Positions 53,465 through 62,148 are shown, numbered from the stretch's first letter. The stretch is 64,000 nucleotides of DNA from JBBPYC01 sp965218765 (GCA_965218765.1 CBDCLU010000001.1:310001-374000), one strand, 5' to 3'. The notes: generated from the sequence alone by a model not told the origin. Made by a program: numbers and translations.

Positions 53465-54421
53465 ATGAGCAAGACCGCCGCCCCACCGACGCCTGCCGGC
53501 ATCAGCCTGATCGGCGCGCCGACCGACATCGGCGCCGGCAGCCGCGGCGCGAGCATGGGGCCCGAAGCGCTGCGCGTGGCCGGCATCGCCGAGCGCCTGG
53601 CTGCGCTCGGCCTTGACGTGCGCGACACCGGCAACCTGCACGGCCCGGCCAACCCGTGGCAGCCCGCGCAAGAAGGTTTTCGGCATCTGAATGAGGTGGC
53701 GGCCTGGTGCCGGTTGGTCCACGGCGCGACCGCCGAGCAGCTCCGGCAAGGCGCGCGGCCGGTGCTGCTGGGCGGCGACCACAGCCTCGCGATCGGCTCG
53801 ATCAGCGCGGTCGCGCGCCACTGCCGCGAGTGCGGTCGATCCTTGCGCGTACTCTGGCTCGACGCGCATGCCGACTTCAACACCGCCGCGCTGACACCCA
53901 GCGGCAACACGCACGGCATGCCGCTCGCGTGCCTGTGCGGCCACGGCCCGCCCGAGCTCGTCAACATCGGCGGCCATAGCGCACAGCAGCCCGCACTCGA
54001 TCCGCGCGACATCCGCCAGCTCGGCATCCGCAGCGTGGATGCGGGCGAGAAGGAACTCGTGCATGCGACCGGCATCGACGTCTACGACATGCGCTTCATC
54101 GACGAGATCGGCATGCGGCTGACGATGGTGCAGGCGCTCGCCGGCATTGACGCCGACACGCACCTGCACGTGAGCTTCGACGTGGATTTTCTGGATGCCG
54201 ACATTGCACCCGGCGTCGGCACCACCGTGCGCGGTGGGCCGACGTATCGGGAGGCGCAACTCTGCATGGAGATGATCGCCGACAGCGGTGCCTTGAGCTC
54301 GCTCGACATCATGGAACTGAATCCGGCGTTGGACGTGAGGAACCGCACGGCGGAGATCGCGGTCGAGCTGGTGGAGAGCCTGTTCGGCAAGAGCACGTTG
54401 ATGCAGCGCGCGGATCGGTGA
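53465..54421 (+). CDS. rocF: Arginase
   Basis: A manganese ureohydrolase splitting arginine into ornithine and urea, 318 residues. Metal ligands and family motifs are present: GGDHSLAIGSIS, LWLDAHADFNT, SGNTHGMPLA (arginase-specific rather than agmatinase) and SFDVDFLDADIAPGVGT. The start at 53465 gives the usual ISLIGAPTDIGAGSRGASMGPEAL near residue 15. A weak hairpin (GGCAGC-TTGGCT-GCTGCC from 54423) follows the stop without a T-run. The urea product could feed the organism's nitrogen economy. Confidence 0.92.
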   Translation: MSKTAAPPTPAGISLIGAPTDIGAGSRGASMGPEALRVAGIAERLAALGLDVRDTGNLHGPANPWQPAQEGFRHLNEVAAWCRLVHGATAEQLRQGARPVLLGGDHSLAIGSISAVARHCRECGRSLRVLWLDAHADFNTAALTPSGNTHGMPLACLCGHGPPELVNIGGHSAQQPALDPRDIRQLGIRSVDAGEKELVHATGIDVYDMRFIDEIGMRLTMVQALAGIDADTHLHVSFDVDFLDADIAPGVGTTVRGGPTYREAQLCMEMIADSGALSSLDIMELNPALDVRNRTAEIAVELVESLFGKSTLMQRADR

Positions 54422-54713
54422 CGGCAGCTTGGCTGCTGCCTGGTCGAGACTGAACAGAACGACGCTTTGGATGCGGCAGCGCGGGGCACGACAGCGCCGT
54501 CTTCCTCGCTCCGTTTCGGCCGCGCGGATCGTGTAGCCGGCACACCGGTTGCCCTTGTGCGCGCGGCGCCGCTCATTGAGTGACGACCGAACAGGCTGCC
54601 TTCAGCGCGCTGGTCTCGGGAACAACCCGGAACTGATTGCCGGTTCGCCCGACAAAAAACCGGCATGGCGCGTGTAGTGGGCAAGCGCATGAGCAACCAA
54701 CAAGGACGATGTG

Positions 54714-55193
54714 ATGAGCAACGACAGTTTGAAGCAGCTGGTGATGCAGGGCTTGTCAGCCATGAAAGCCGGCAGCGAAGTTGCCGCCCGGGCCACCGAT
54801 GAGATCAGCAACGACGCTTCGCACCCGGCGCTGAAACAGGCGCTGGAGCAAGGCAACCGCACCTCGAAGCAGTGGGCCGAGCGGATCGATCGCGCGGTGG
54901 AGCAGGCCGGCAGCCGCGCGCAACAGGACAACCCGATCATGCAGGCGCATTACGAGGTGAGCCGCCGGATTCGCCAGCAGGCGCCTGCTGCCACCTCGCG
55001 CGATCTGGGCATCGTGGCCGGTGGCCAGCTCGCGCTGCACTACTGGATCGCCGCGTTCGGCACGATGGCCAGCTACACCAAGCAGCTTGGCATGGACGAC
55101 GTGGCGCGCGACATGACGTCATGCGTCGATGAGGCGAAGCAGGCCGACGACAAGCACACCGAGATCGCGTCGCAGTTGCTGTCGCAGGGCTGA
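54714..55193 (+). CDS. DUF892 ferritin-like (YciE/YciF-type) protein
   Basis: A 159-residue all-helical protein of the DUF892 family, of uncertain function and often stress-related. Helical segments are LKQLVMQGLSAMKAGSEVAA, SHPALKQALEQGNRTSKQWA, GGQLALHYWIAAFGTMASYT and DMTSCVDEAKQADDKHTEIA. The arrangement of four helices with acidic pairs fits the ferritin-like fold. AAGGA precedes the ATG at 54714; a GTG three bases earlier (54711) is an alternative. The 289 bases between arginase and this gene show no other feature. Confidence 0.75.
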   Translation: MSNDSLKQLVMQGLSAMKAGSEVAARATDEISNDASHPALKQALEQGNRTSKQWAERIDRAVEQAGSRAQQDNPIMQAHYEVSRRIRQQAPAATSRDLGIVAGGQLALHYWIAAFGTMASYTKQLGMDDVARDMTSCVDEAKQADDKHTEIASQLLSQG

Positions 55194-55215
55194 AGCGCTC
55201 GGCGCGCGCTTCGGC

Positions 55216-55425
55216 TCAGGCGCGGCCGGATGGCGACGACATGTGGTCGACGGCAGCTTCCAGCAGCGAGCGCACCACGTTGAGCCCCACCCCGTCGCGC
55301 GGCGGGTAGATGAACAGGTGGGTGGCCGGCAGGCCCTTGCTGCCGGCCAGTGCATAGCGTTCGCCCCGGCCGGCCCGGATCGCCGCCGCCGCTGCCGCGT
55401 CGCCTGAACTCAGGATTATGTGCAT
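55216..55425 (-). CDS. Uncharacterised small open frame, possibly a gene remnant
   Basis: A 69-residue frame (MHIILSSGDAAAAAAIRAGR ... THLFIYPPRDGVGLNVVRSL) with no motif that I recognise. It fills the gap between the DUF892 gene and the Fic remnant, and its start overlaps the Fic frame. The segment LFIYPPRDGVGLNVV might be the tail of a larger regulator-type protein, so this may be a truncated gene. Confidence 0.25.
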   Translation of the reverse strand: MHIILSSGDAAAAAAIRAGRGERYALAGSKGLPATHLFIYPPRDGVGLNVVRSLLEAAVDHMSSPSGRA

Positions 55426-55991
55426 CTATCCGTCGGACGCGTTCGAGCAGGCGTTTTTCATGCTGGTGCAGTTGCCTTATCCGCAGCCCTTTGCAGACAT
55501 CAACAAGCGCACGTCACGCCTGGCTGCCAACGTGCCGCTGTTTAGGTCCAATCTGCGCCCGCTGACTTTTGTGGATGTGCTCGAGGCGGCCTACAGCCGC
55601 GCCACATCCTAGGTGTGTATGAATCGATCCGGATGGAGCTGTTGCGCGACGTGTTTGTAGGGGCCTATGAACGGTCCACGCAGGAATATCTGGTCATCAA
55701 GCAGGACCTGGCCGAGCCCGATCCGATCAGCCTGGCCTGGCGAGACGTCATCAAGCAGACCGTCCGCGCGGTGGTGTCGCACTTGGATGACGAAGCCCTA
55801 CACGTCATCACGCAAGCCATGACCGCGCGCGTGCCCGAACTAAACCGCGTTGCCGTGCAGTCGCTCATCGTGGATGAACTGCGCCGATCGCAGGAAGGGA
55901 TACTGACTAGGCGCGCTACGGGCTGCGGCCGTCAGCGTTCTGGAAGCGGAAGGCACGGACTGAAGACGGAACACGATCGGTTCAAATTTGA
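55418..55991 (+). pseudogene. Fic-family protein, 5'-truncated and frameshifted remnant
   Basis: The C-terminal half of a Fic-domain protein. DAFEQAFFMLVQLPYPQPFADINKRTSR carries the Fic loop in a variant form, with QPF in place of HPF and NKR in place of NGR. A stop (TAG at 55612) ends that frame. The next frame continues with GVYESIRMELLRDVFVGAYE and TVRAVVSHLDDEALHVIT, and a second shift near 55905 is needed to read RYGLRPSAFWKRKARTE up to TGA at 55989. The N-terminal half is absent. Fic proteins AMPylate or otherwise modify targets; this copy cannot work. Confidence 0.65.
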
Positions 55992-56054
55992 TAGCTGTCA
56001 GTGATCGATGGGCATGCACCAAAGGCCTATCCGACCCAACTTCTTGACGGCTGC

Positions 56055-56171
56055 TCACTGTTGCACCGACCGAGCACCTACATTGAATTGCAACCCCACT
56101 GCGTGCATGACTTTGAAGGCGGTGGCAAAGCTGGGATTGCCTTGCTTAGACGCCACAACGTCATCAGTCAA
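56055..56171 (-). pseudogene. Remnant of an HTH addiction-module antitoxin
   Basis: A 38-codon fragment read on the minus strand from TTG 56171: VVASKQGNPSFATAFKVMHA then VGLQFNVGARSVQQ and stop. This is the C-terminal end of an XRE-type antidote protein (HigA/AddB-like) in which the helix-turn-helix recognition part GNPSFATAFKVM is visible. The N-terminal two thirds and any toxin gene are missing. Confidence 0.5.
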
Positions 56172-56211
56172 GCATTAGACTAGTCATATAACCAGTCGCT
56201 AAGGAATCGAC

Positions 56212-56475
56212 ATGCAGACTTGGTAGGTACAAGACGTAAAAGCACGCTTGAGCGAACTTCTGGACGCGCGCACCACTGACGGCCCTCAGCTGGTCACCAA
56301 ACGCGGCGGAGAGGCGGCCGTGCTGGTCCCCGTGCATGAATGGCGCCGAATGTAAGCCGCAGCGAGACCCTCGCTCAAGCAATTGCTGCTATCAGAAAAG
56401 GCCCGCGGGGGACCTGGCTTTGCCCGCGCGGGGTGATGCACGTCGGCGCCCCGTCGCAGTGTGGAAAGAAGGCTG
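56212..56475 (+). pseudogene. Phd/VapB-type antitoxin with two internal stops and a frameshift
   Basis: From ATG 56212 (AAGGA 6 bases upstream) the frame reads MQTW-stop-VQDVKARLSELLDA, then GPQLVTKRGGEAAVLVPVHE, WRRM-stop, AAARPSLKQLLLSEKAR. The stops are TAG at 56224 and TAA at 56353. The usual C-terminus (ALPARGDARRRP) appears only in another frame, ending TGA at 56475 directly before the toxin gene. The Phd/YefM fold is otherwise recognisable. No functional antitoxin of normal length can be made unless stops are read through or an internal start is used. Confidence 0.7.
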
Positions 56476-56479
56476 ATCA

Positions 56480-56893
56480 ATGTTCCTGCTCGACACGAGC
56501 GTCATCTCGGAATTGCGCAAGCAGCGGCCGGATGGAGCGGTGCTGGCATGGCTCGAAGCTGTCGATGAAGTCGATCTGCATATTTCGGCAATGACGGTAG
56601 GGGAAATCCAGGCGGGAATTGAGATGACGCGTCATCAGGACCCAACGAAGGCTGACGATACCGAAGCCTGGCTGGACCGCGTGATTGAGTCATCTGATAC
56701 GCTGCCGACGGATGCCCCGATGTTCCGAGCCTGGGCCCGACTGATGCATCGGAAGTCCACCACGCTATACGAAGACGCCATGATCGCTGCGACCGCAAAA
56801 GTGCATCGACTGACGGTTGTAACCCGCAACGTCTCTGATTTCAAAGCGCTGGGCGTGGAGACGATGAATCCGTTTGTGGATGGCGAGACCTAA
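56480..56893 (+). CDS. vapC: VapC-type PIN-domain toxin
   Basis: A 137-residue PIN-domain ribonuclease with all four acidic active-site residues: D5 (FLLDTS), E42 (TVGEIQAG), D99 (YEDAMIAA) and D120 (NVSDF). VapC toxins cleave tRNA or other RNA and are held inactive by their antitoxin. The cognate Phd-type antitoxin gene immediately upstream is broken, yet this frame is intact. Its stop codon lies 1 base before the degenerate IS481 copy. Confidence 0.85.
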   Translation: MFLLDTSVISELRKQRPDGAVLAWLEAVDEVDLHISAMTVGEIQAGIEMTRHQDPTKADDTEAWLDRVIESSDTLPTDAPMFRAWARLMHRKSTTLYEDAMIAATAKVHRLTVVTRNVSDFKALGVETMNPFVDGET

Positions 56894-56894
56894 C

Positions 56895-57874
56895 TGTCAG
56901 GCACCCGTTGATGACCTGCTGCACAAATCGCCGCCCGCTGCTGATGAGTTGCGAGGTGTTGCGGGCGCTTGTGGCAGAGTGCACCGGACGGCCCACGACA
57001 TGTTGATCGCCTTGCACAAGAACGCCACCACCACGCCGGCCACGCGCGCGGCTATCCAGGCCGCCACGGGCAGCGACTACGCGCTGACCGCAGAGTTCGG
57101 CTTGAGCTGCGACACCATCCGCAAATGGCGCAAGCTCTAGGGCGTGCACGACGCCAGCCACACGCCGCACCGGCTGCAGACCACGCTCAACGCGGGTCAG
57201 CAGGAGTCGGTGGTCTACCTGCGCCGGCGCGAGGTCTCCAAGTTGCCCGAGCTGGAAGCCGCACCGCAGCGCCTGAGCAAGCCGTTCAAGGCTGATGAGC
57301 CGGGCTGCGTGCATGTCGATGTGAAGTACCTGCCGCAGATGCAGGGTGAGACCGAGCGGCGCTTGCGTCTATGTCGCCGTCGACTGCGCCACGCGCTGGG
57401 TGTTCATCGCCATCAAGCCCCACCGGACAGCGGCGGCTCTGCGCGCAGCTTCCTCAACGCACCGGGCCAAGGCCGGCAGCGTTCAAGATCCGCACGGAAC
57501 CTGACCGACAATGGCAGCGAGTTCACCGACCGGCTGTTCGGCGCTCGGGCCAGGCAGCCCAGCGGCCAGCACGCGTTCGACCGGCTGTGCCAGGCGCTGG
57601 CCATCGAGCACCGGCTGACCAAGCCCAGGACGCCGCAGACCAGCGGCATGGTCGAGCGCTTCAACGGCCGGCTCAGCCAGGTGGCTGCGCACGCACCGCT
57701 TCCACTCCGGCGAGGACCGGCAGACCACGCTGCGCCGCTACGCCGGGCTGTACAACGCGCACCTGCCGCAGAAGGCGCTGGAGCACACGGCGCCGATTGA
57801 TGCGCTCAGGCGCTGGCGCGATTCGCACCCCGCTTTCTGTGTCAGACAGGTGCGGAATCATCCGGGACCTGACA
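56895..57874 (+). mobile_element. Degenerate IS481-type element, second copy
   Basis: A 980-bp relative of the element at 33881-34948. The right end AATCATCCGGGACCTGACA differs from the intact copy by two bases. The left end (TGTCAGGCACCCGTTGATGA) is more diverged. Compared with the intact copy it has lost 96 bp in frame, between two CTGCGCC direct repeats, and has gained several single-base insertions. It is no longer autonomous but could be mobilised by the intact copy if its ends are still recognised. Confidence 0.8.
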
Positions 57875-57890
57875 AGTATTCCTGAGACAA
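57000..57890 (+). pseudogene. IS481-family transposase pseudogene
   Basis: Corresponds to the transposase at 33985-34953. An in-frame TAG (57138-57140) follows TIRKWRKL. The 32-residue block ending SALARLLR is deleted. Later insertions near 57364, 57464 and 57680 shift the frame. The catalytic signatures HVDVKYLP, LTDNGSEFTD and GMVERFNGRL can still be read in separate frames. Confidence 0.8.
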
Positions 57891-57894
57891 CACC

Positions 57895-58620
57895 GTGCAG
57901 CAGTCACCTCCAGACACCAAGAATTCTGAAGACTTGAAGGCAAAGGTGATCGCCATTCACGGTATCCTTTGCCAAGAATACGGCTGTCCCATTGCCTATT
58001 TTCAAAACCTCGATCCGCTCAGTGAACTGGTTTCTTCACTGTTATCTCACCGCACCAGGAATAAGGAGTCCGGCCAGGCCTTCAAACAGTTGCGCGCAGA
58101 GTTTCCTGCATGGGAAGCAGTGCGCGATGCTGAGGTTGAAGCGGTACGAAACGCGATTGCGCCATGCACTTGGCCGGAACAGAAAGCGCCTCGCATCCAG
58201 CAAATTCTGAAGAAAATTACTCAGGAAAGGGGCGAACTTTCGTTAAATTTCCTCGCAGATGTTTCGATTACGGAAGCCAGAGCCTGGTTGGAAGCGTTAC
58301 CGGGCGTCGGACCCAAAACAAGCGCGGCCGTTCTTTCATTCAGCACGCTCAGACGAAGGGCGCTGCCGGTAGACAGCCATCATCATCGGGTAGCTGTCAG
58401 AACCGGCCTCATTCCTGCAGGAGTTTCCGTGGGACCGTCGCATAAGTTGCTCGAAGCTCAGCTTCCCGTAGATTGGTCGGCCCAGCAGGTATATGACAAC
58501 CATGAAGTGCTCATGCTGCACGGCCAACGTTGTTGTTACTATCGACATCCACAGTGCGGCCGGTGCGCGGTCTTGTCACTGTGCCCCCATGGTCAAACGC
58601 TGACGGCTCAACCAGCTTGA
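57895..58620 (+). CDS. Endonuclease III-like DNA glycosylase
   Basis: A 241-residue HhH-GPD base-excision protein with GTG start at 57895. It has the helix-hairpin-helix LPGVGPKTSAAVL (K141 at the catalytic position), the catalytic aspartate D160 in PVDSHHHRVA, and the Fe-S ligands C-x6-C-x2-C-x5-C (CYYRHPQCGRCAVLSLC). The substrate-sensing segment reads LLSHRTRN in place of the LLSAQATD of E. coli Nth, marking a distinct subfamily. The gene has visibly more A/T at third positions than its neighbours and begins 21 bases after a degenerate IS, which suggests recent acquisition. Confidence 0.85.
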   Translation: MQQSPPDTKNSEDLKAKVIAIHGILCQEYGCPIAYFQNLDPLSELVSSLLSHRTRNKESGQAFKQLRAEFPAWEAVRDAEVEAVRNAIAPCTWPEQKAPRIQQILKKITQERGELSLNFLADVSITEARAWLEALPGVGPKTSAAVLSFSTLRRRALPVDSHHHRVAVRTGLIPAGVSVGPSHKLLEAQLPVDWSAQQVYDNHEVLMLHGQRCCYYRHPQCGRCAVLSLCPHGQTLTAQPA

Positions 58621-59015
58621 AGCACGGAATCGGTTGAAATAGATTTGGGCAGGTTGTTTGGGTCTGGCAAATGGTGAAACTCATCGTCCCCGGAGAACTT
58701 TGTGGCTTTGAAACAGCCTGAGCGCAGCAATTCTTTGTAGACGTTGCGGCCAATCAAGGCCACATCCCCCCTCCCCCCAAAGGGGGCATATTGGGCGATC
58801 GCTGCAGCACCCGTCCCGCGCGCTGCGCAGCCAACGAGGATCGATCCACTGTCGACGCAGGGACTGCCGTGTCGTCAATGGCATCCAGGAAAACGCCGTT
58901 TCGCACAACTATTTGCGGTTTACAGCAAGCCCGCTGGCCAAGCCGAAGCATGACTCGGCAGCGTTGTGATTAGGCTCGCGTTTCCTATTCTTCCATCACG
59001 CCCACTTGCCCCAAT
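58621..59015. other. Intergenic region before pilU
   Basis: This region of 395 bases has no credible gene. It holds a C-run followed by AAAGGGGG (58766-58788, a possible CCCCC...GGGGG hairpin) and otherwise featureless sequence. Short open frames here lack motifs and ribosome-binding sites. Confidence 0.4.
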
Positions 59016-60152
59016 ATGGAACGCGATCAAGCCAGTAAATTCGTGACCGATCTGCTGCGACTCATGCAAAGCCGCAACGGCAGCGACCTGTTCTTGACCG
59101 CCGACTTTCCGCCCGCCGTCAAGGTCGACGGCAAGGTGCAGAAGGTCTCGCCGCAGCCGCTCACGGCCAACCACACGCTGGCACTGGCGCGCGCGATCAT
59201 GAACGACAAGCAGGCGGCCGACTTCGAGCGCACCAAGGAATGCAACTTCGCGATTTCGCCATCCGGAGTCGGGCGCTTTCGGGTGAATGCGTTTTTGCAG
59301 CAGGGCAAGGTCGGACTGGTGCTGCGCGTGATCCCGCTGACACTGCCGACCATCGACGGGCTCGGCATGCCGAAAGTGCTGAAGGACGTGACGATGAACA
59401 AGCGCGGCTTGTGCATCCTAGTGGGCGCTACCGGCTCGGGCAAATCGACCACCTTGGCAGCCATGGTGGACTGGCGCAACGACCATTCTTTCGGTCACAT
59501 CATCACGGTGGAAGACCCGGTCGAATTCGTGCATCCGCACAAGAACTGCGTGATCTCGCAGCGTGAAGTCGGCGTCGACACCGACAGCTGGGAAGCCGCG
59601 CTGAAGAATACCTTGCGGCAGGCGCCGGACGTGATCCTGATGGGGGAGATCCGGGATCGCGAGACGATGGAGCATGCGGTCGCCTTCGCCGAGACCGGGC
59701 ACCTGTGCTTGGCCACCCTGCACGCGAACAGCTCGAATCAGGCGCTCGACCGGATCATCAACTTCTTTCCCGAAGAGCGAAGAGCACAGCTGCTGATGGA
59801 CCTGTCGCTCAATCTGCGTGCGCTGATCTCGCAGCGGCTGATCCCGAAGCAGGACGGCAAGGGCCGCTCGGCTGCGGTGGAGATCATGCTAAACACGCCG
59901 CTGATCGCCGACCTGATCTTCAAGGGCGAGGTCAGCGAGATCAAGGAGATCATGAAGCGCAGCCGCAATCTCGGCATGCAGACGTTCGACCAGTCGTTGT
60001 TCGATCTGTTCGAAGCAAACGCGATCAGCTATGAAGACGCGCTGCGCAACGCCGATTCCGTAAACGACCTGCGCCTGACGATCAAGCTCAACAGCCAGCG
60101 CGCCAAAACGACCGATTTGGCAGCCGGCACCGAAAACTTCGCGATCGTCTGA
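59016..60152 (+). CDS. pilU: Type IV pilus retraction ATPase PilU
   Basis: A 378-residue secretion ATPase of the PilT/PilU family that assists pilus retraction (twitching motility). Residues 130-280 carry Walker A GATGSGKSTT, the Asp box ITVEDPVEFVH, Walker B APDVILMGEIRD and the His box ETGHLCLATLHANSSNQALD. MERDQASKFVTDLLRLMQSRN and the acidic-poor tail support PilU over PilT (PilT is shorter, about 345 residues). In related genomes pilT usually lies directly upstream; here that place is occupied by the endonuclease gene and IS debris. Confidence 0.9.
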   Translation: MERDQASKFVTDLLRLMQSRNGSDLFLTADFPPAVKVDGKVQKVSPQPLTANHTLALARAIMNDKQAADFERTKECNFAISPSGVGRFRVNAFLQQGKVGLVLRVIPLTLPTIDGLGMPKVLKDVTMNKRGLCILVGATGSGKSTTLAAMVDWRNDHSFGHIITVEDPVEFVHPHKNCVISQREVGVDTDSWEAALKNTLRQAPDVILMGEIRDRETMEHAVAFAETGHLCLATLHANSSNQALDRIINFFPEERRAQLLMDLSLNLRALISQRLIPKQDGKGRSAAVEIMLNTPLIADLIFKGEVSEIKEIMKRSRNLGMQTFDQSLFDLFEANAISYEDALRNADSVNDLRLTIKLNSQRAKTTDLAAGTENFAIV

Positions 60153-60179
60153 ATCGCCCGCCCGACGCAGCCAGGGCCG

Positions 60180-60944
60180 TCAGCGCACCGGCATCGTCTG
60201 CACCGGCGCCGGCATCGGCACGGGCGGGGGCTGAACCACCGGCATCGTCGTCTGCGGCTGCGCCGGATTGAGCACTGGCGCGGGCGGCGCCGCGCGCGGT
60301 CCGCCGGCAGCACCCACTTCCTGCGCACGCGCCATTTCCGCTTCGCTCACGACCTGAAACACGCGCACCACCTTGTTCACGCCGGGTACGTTGCGCGTGA
60401 CTTCGGTGGCGATGTCGGCTTCGCGCTGCGTGACCAGGCCCATCAGGTACGTCACGCCGCGTTCGGTCACGACCTTGATCACGCGCGACTGCAGATTGCG
60501 CGTGTCCACCAGTGCGGCCTTCACGCGGCCGGTGGTGACGGTGTCGGACGAGCGTTGGCCGATCGACGACGGGAAATCCACCACGGTCTCGTTCGCGACG
60601 GTCTTCACATTGTCGACCCGCGCGACCACGTCGCCGATCCGCTCGCGCGCCTGCGCGTTCGGCACCTCGCCGGTCAGCAGCACGATGCGGTTGTAGCTGG
60701 TCACGCTCACGTGGCCGCTGTCGCCGATCGCTTCCTGGATGCGGTTGTTCGCGCGAAACTCGATCCCTTCGTCATCGAGCTGGGCACCCGAGGTGCGCCG
60801 GTCCGACACCATCATCGCGGTGCCGACGGCGGCGCCGCCGACCACCAGCGGCACGCAGCCGGAAACGAGCGATGTCGCAAGCAGTGCCGCCAGCACACCT
60901 CCTGCGCCAATGCGGGACAGGTGCAAGGATCGAACAGCATTCAT
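60180..60944 (-). CDS. dolP: BON-domain outer-membrane lipoprotein (DolP/YraP)
   Basis: A 254-residue lipoprotein with signal GGVLAALLATSLVSGC (lipobox cysteine about residue 30) and two BON domains (FRANNRIQEAIGDSGHVSVTS to VETVVDF; TTGRVKAALVDTRNLQSRVI to VNKVVRVFQVV). DolP supports outer-membrane integrity. The C-terminal 50 residues are a proline/alanine/methionine-rich tail (PAQPQTTMPVVQPPPVPM) not found in E. coli. It overlaps the upstream diaA/gmhA gene by 4 bases (ATGA), as in the conserved diaA-dolP pair. Confidence 0.9.
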   Translation of the reverse strand: MNAVRSLHLSRIGAGGVLAALLATSLVSGCVPLVVGGAAVGTAMMVSDRRTSGAQLDDEGIEFRANNRIQEAIGDSGHVSVTSYNRIVLLTGEVPNAQARERIGDVVARVDNVKTVANETVVDFPSSIGQRSSDTVTTGRVKAALVDTRNLQSRVIKVVTERGVTYLMGLVTQREADIATEVTRNVPGVNKVVRVFQVVSEAEMARAQEVGAAGGPRAAPPAPVLNPAQPQTTMPVVQPPPVPMPAPVQTMPVR

Positions 60945-61543
60945 GACGAGATTCCTTCTTGTTCACCGAGCAGTTGGGTATCGACCCCGTCGCACAGGCA
61001 GTGCAGCACCAGCAGGTGCACTTCCTGGATGCGCGCGGTGCGGTCGTGGGGCACGCAGATGTGCACGTCGGTATCGCGCAGCATGGCAGCCGCTTTGCCG
61101 CCGCCGCGGCCGGTCAGCGCCAGCACGATCATCTCGCGCTGGTGCGCGGCTTCGATCGCGGCCAGCACGTTGGCCGAGCTGCCGCTGGTGGTCATCGCCA
61201 GCAGCACGTCGCCCGGCTGGCCTAAAGCGCGCACCTGGCGCGCGAACACTTCGTTGAACTGGTAGTCGTTGGCGACCGCGGTCAGGATCGAACTGTCGGT
61301 AGTCAGCGCGATCGCACCGATCTCGGGCCGTTCGCGCTCGAAGCGGCCGACCAGTTCAGCTGCGAAATGCTGCGCATCGGCTGCTGAACCGCCATTGCCG
61401 CAAGCCAGCACCTTGCCGCCGCTCGTCACGCACGCGAACAGCGCCTGCACCGCATTCACGATCGGCCCGGACAACAGCTGCGCGGCCTGGTATTTGAGGT
61501 CCGCACTGTCGATGAAGTGCTGCTGGATGCGCTGTTCGAGCAT
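60941..61543 (-). CDS. diaA: SIS-domain protein DiaA/GmhA type
   Basis: A 200-residue sugar-isomerase-domain protein. Its SIS core is KVLACGNGGSAADAQHFAAELVGRFERERP, LTTDSSILTAVANDYQFNEVF and LLAMTTSGSSANVLAAIEAA. Conserved position between yraN and dolP favours the DnaA-initiator-associating protein DiaA, but the GmhA residues (phosphoheptose isomerase) are close and the two cannot be separated without alignment. It overlaps dolP by 4 bases. Confidence 0.82.
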   Translation of the reverse strand: MLEQRIQQHFIDSADLKYQAAQLLSGPIVNAVQALFACVTSGGKVLACGNGGSAADAQHFAAELVGRFERERPEIGAIALTTDSSILTAVANDYQFNEVFARQVRALGQPGDVLLAMTTSGSSANVLAAIEAAHQREMIVLALTGRGGGKAAAMLRDTDVHICVPHDRTARIQEVHLLVLHCLCDGVDTQLLGEQEGISS

Positions 61544-61638
61544 GAGGCGACGATGATAACTGGCCGCTTGGTCGCACAGCTTTGCACATTGCCTGCGGCG
61601 TGCGAGCTCGGGCCGGGCGGTTGGCGGACAATCGCGCG

Positions 61639-62148
61639 ATGAATCAATTGCGCATTTTCCGCCTGTCCGGCCATCGAACCTTTGGCGCCGTGCTGTTCGC
61701 GCTGGCCTGCGCCGGCCCTGCGGTTGCGGCGGACGGCGAACGCATCGGCGAAGTCGACACCGTGTTCAAGCTGATCGGCCCGGACCACAAGATCGTGGTG
61801 GACGCCTACGACGATCCGAAGGTCGCCGGCGTCTCCTGCTACGTGTCGCGCGCCAAGACTGGCGGCATCAAGGGCGCGTTCGGCCTGGCCGAAGACAAGG
61901 CGGAAGCATCGATTGCCTGCCGCCAGGTCGGCCCGATCCGCATCGACAAGCCGCTCGAGCAGCAGGAAGAAGTGTTCTCCGAACGCATCTCGCTGGTGTT
62001 CAAGAAGCTGCGCATCGTGCGCATGGTGGACAAGGCGCGCAACGCGCTGGTGTATCTGACGTACTCGGACCGCGTGATCGAAGGCTCGCCGAAGAACAGC
62101 GTCACGGTGGTCGCGGTCGACCGCGCGATGCCGATTCCACTGCGCTGA
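61639..62148 (+). CDS. creA: CreA-family periplasmic protein
   Basis: A 169-residue exported protein of the CreA family, of unknown function. Signal peptide: residues 1-30 with core TFGAVLFALACAGPAVAA. The domain contains GEVDTVFKLIGPDHKIVVDA, YDDPKVAGVSCYVSRAKTGG, and RIVRMVDKARNALVYLTYSD followed by EGSPKNS, all characteristic. The ATG at 61639 begins the signal peptide; the open frame extends 57 bases upstream. It is divergent from diaA and convergent with yraN. Confidence 0.9.
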   Translation: MNQLRIFRLSGHRTFGAVLFALACAGPAVAADGERIGEVDTVFKLIGPDHKIVVDAYDDPKVAGVSCYVSRAKTGGIKGAFGLAEDKAEASIACRQVGPIRIDKPLEQQEEVFSERISLVFKKLRIVRMVDKARNALVYLTYSDRVIEGSPKNSVTVVAVDRAMPIPLR

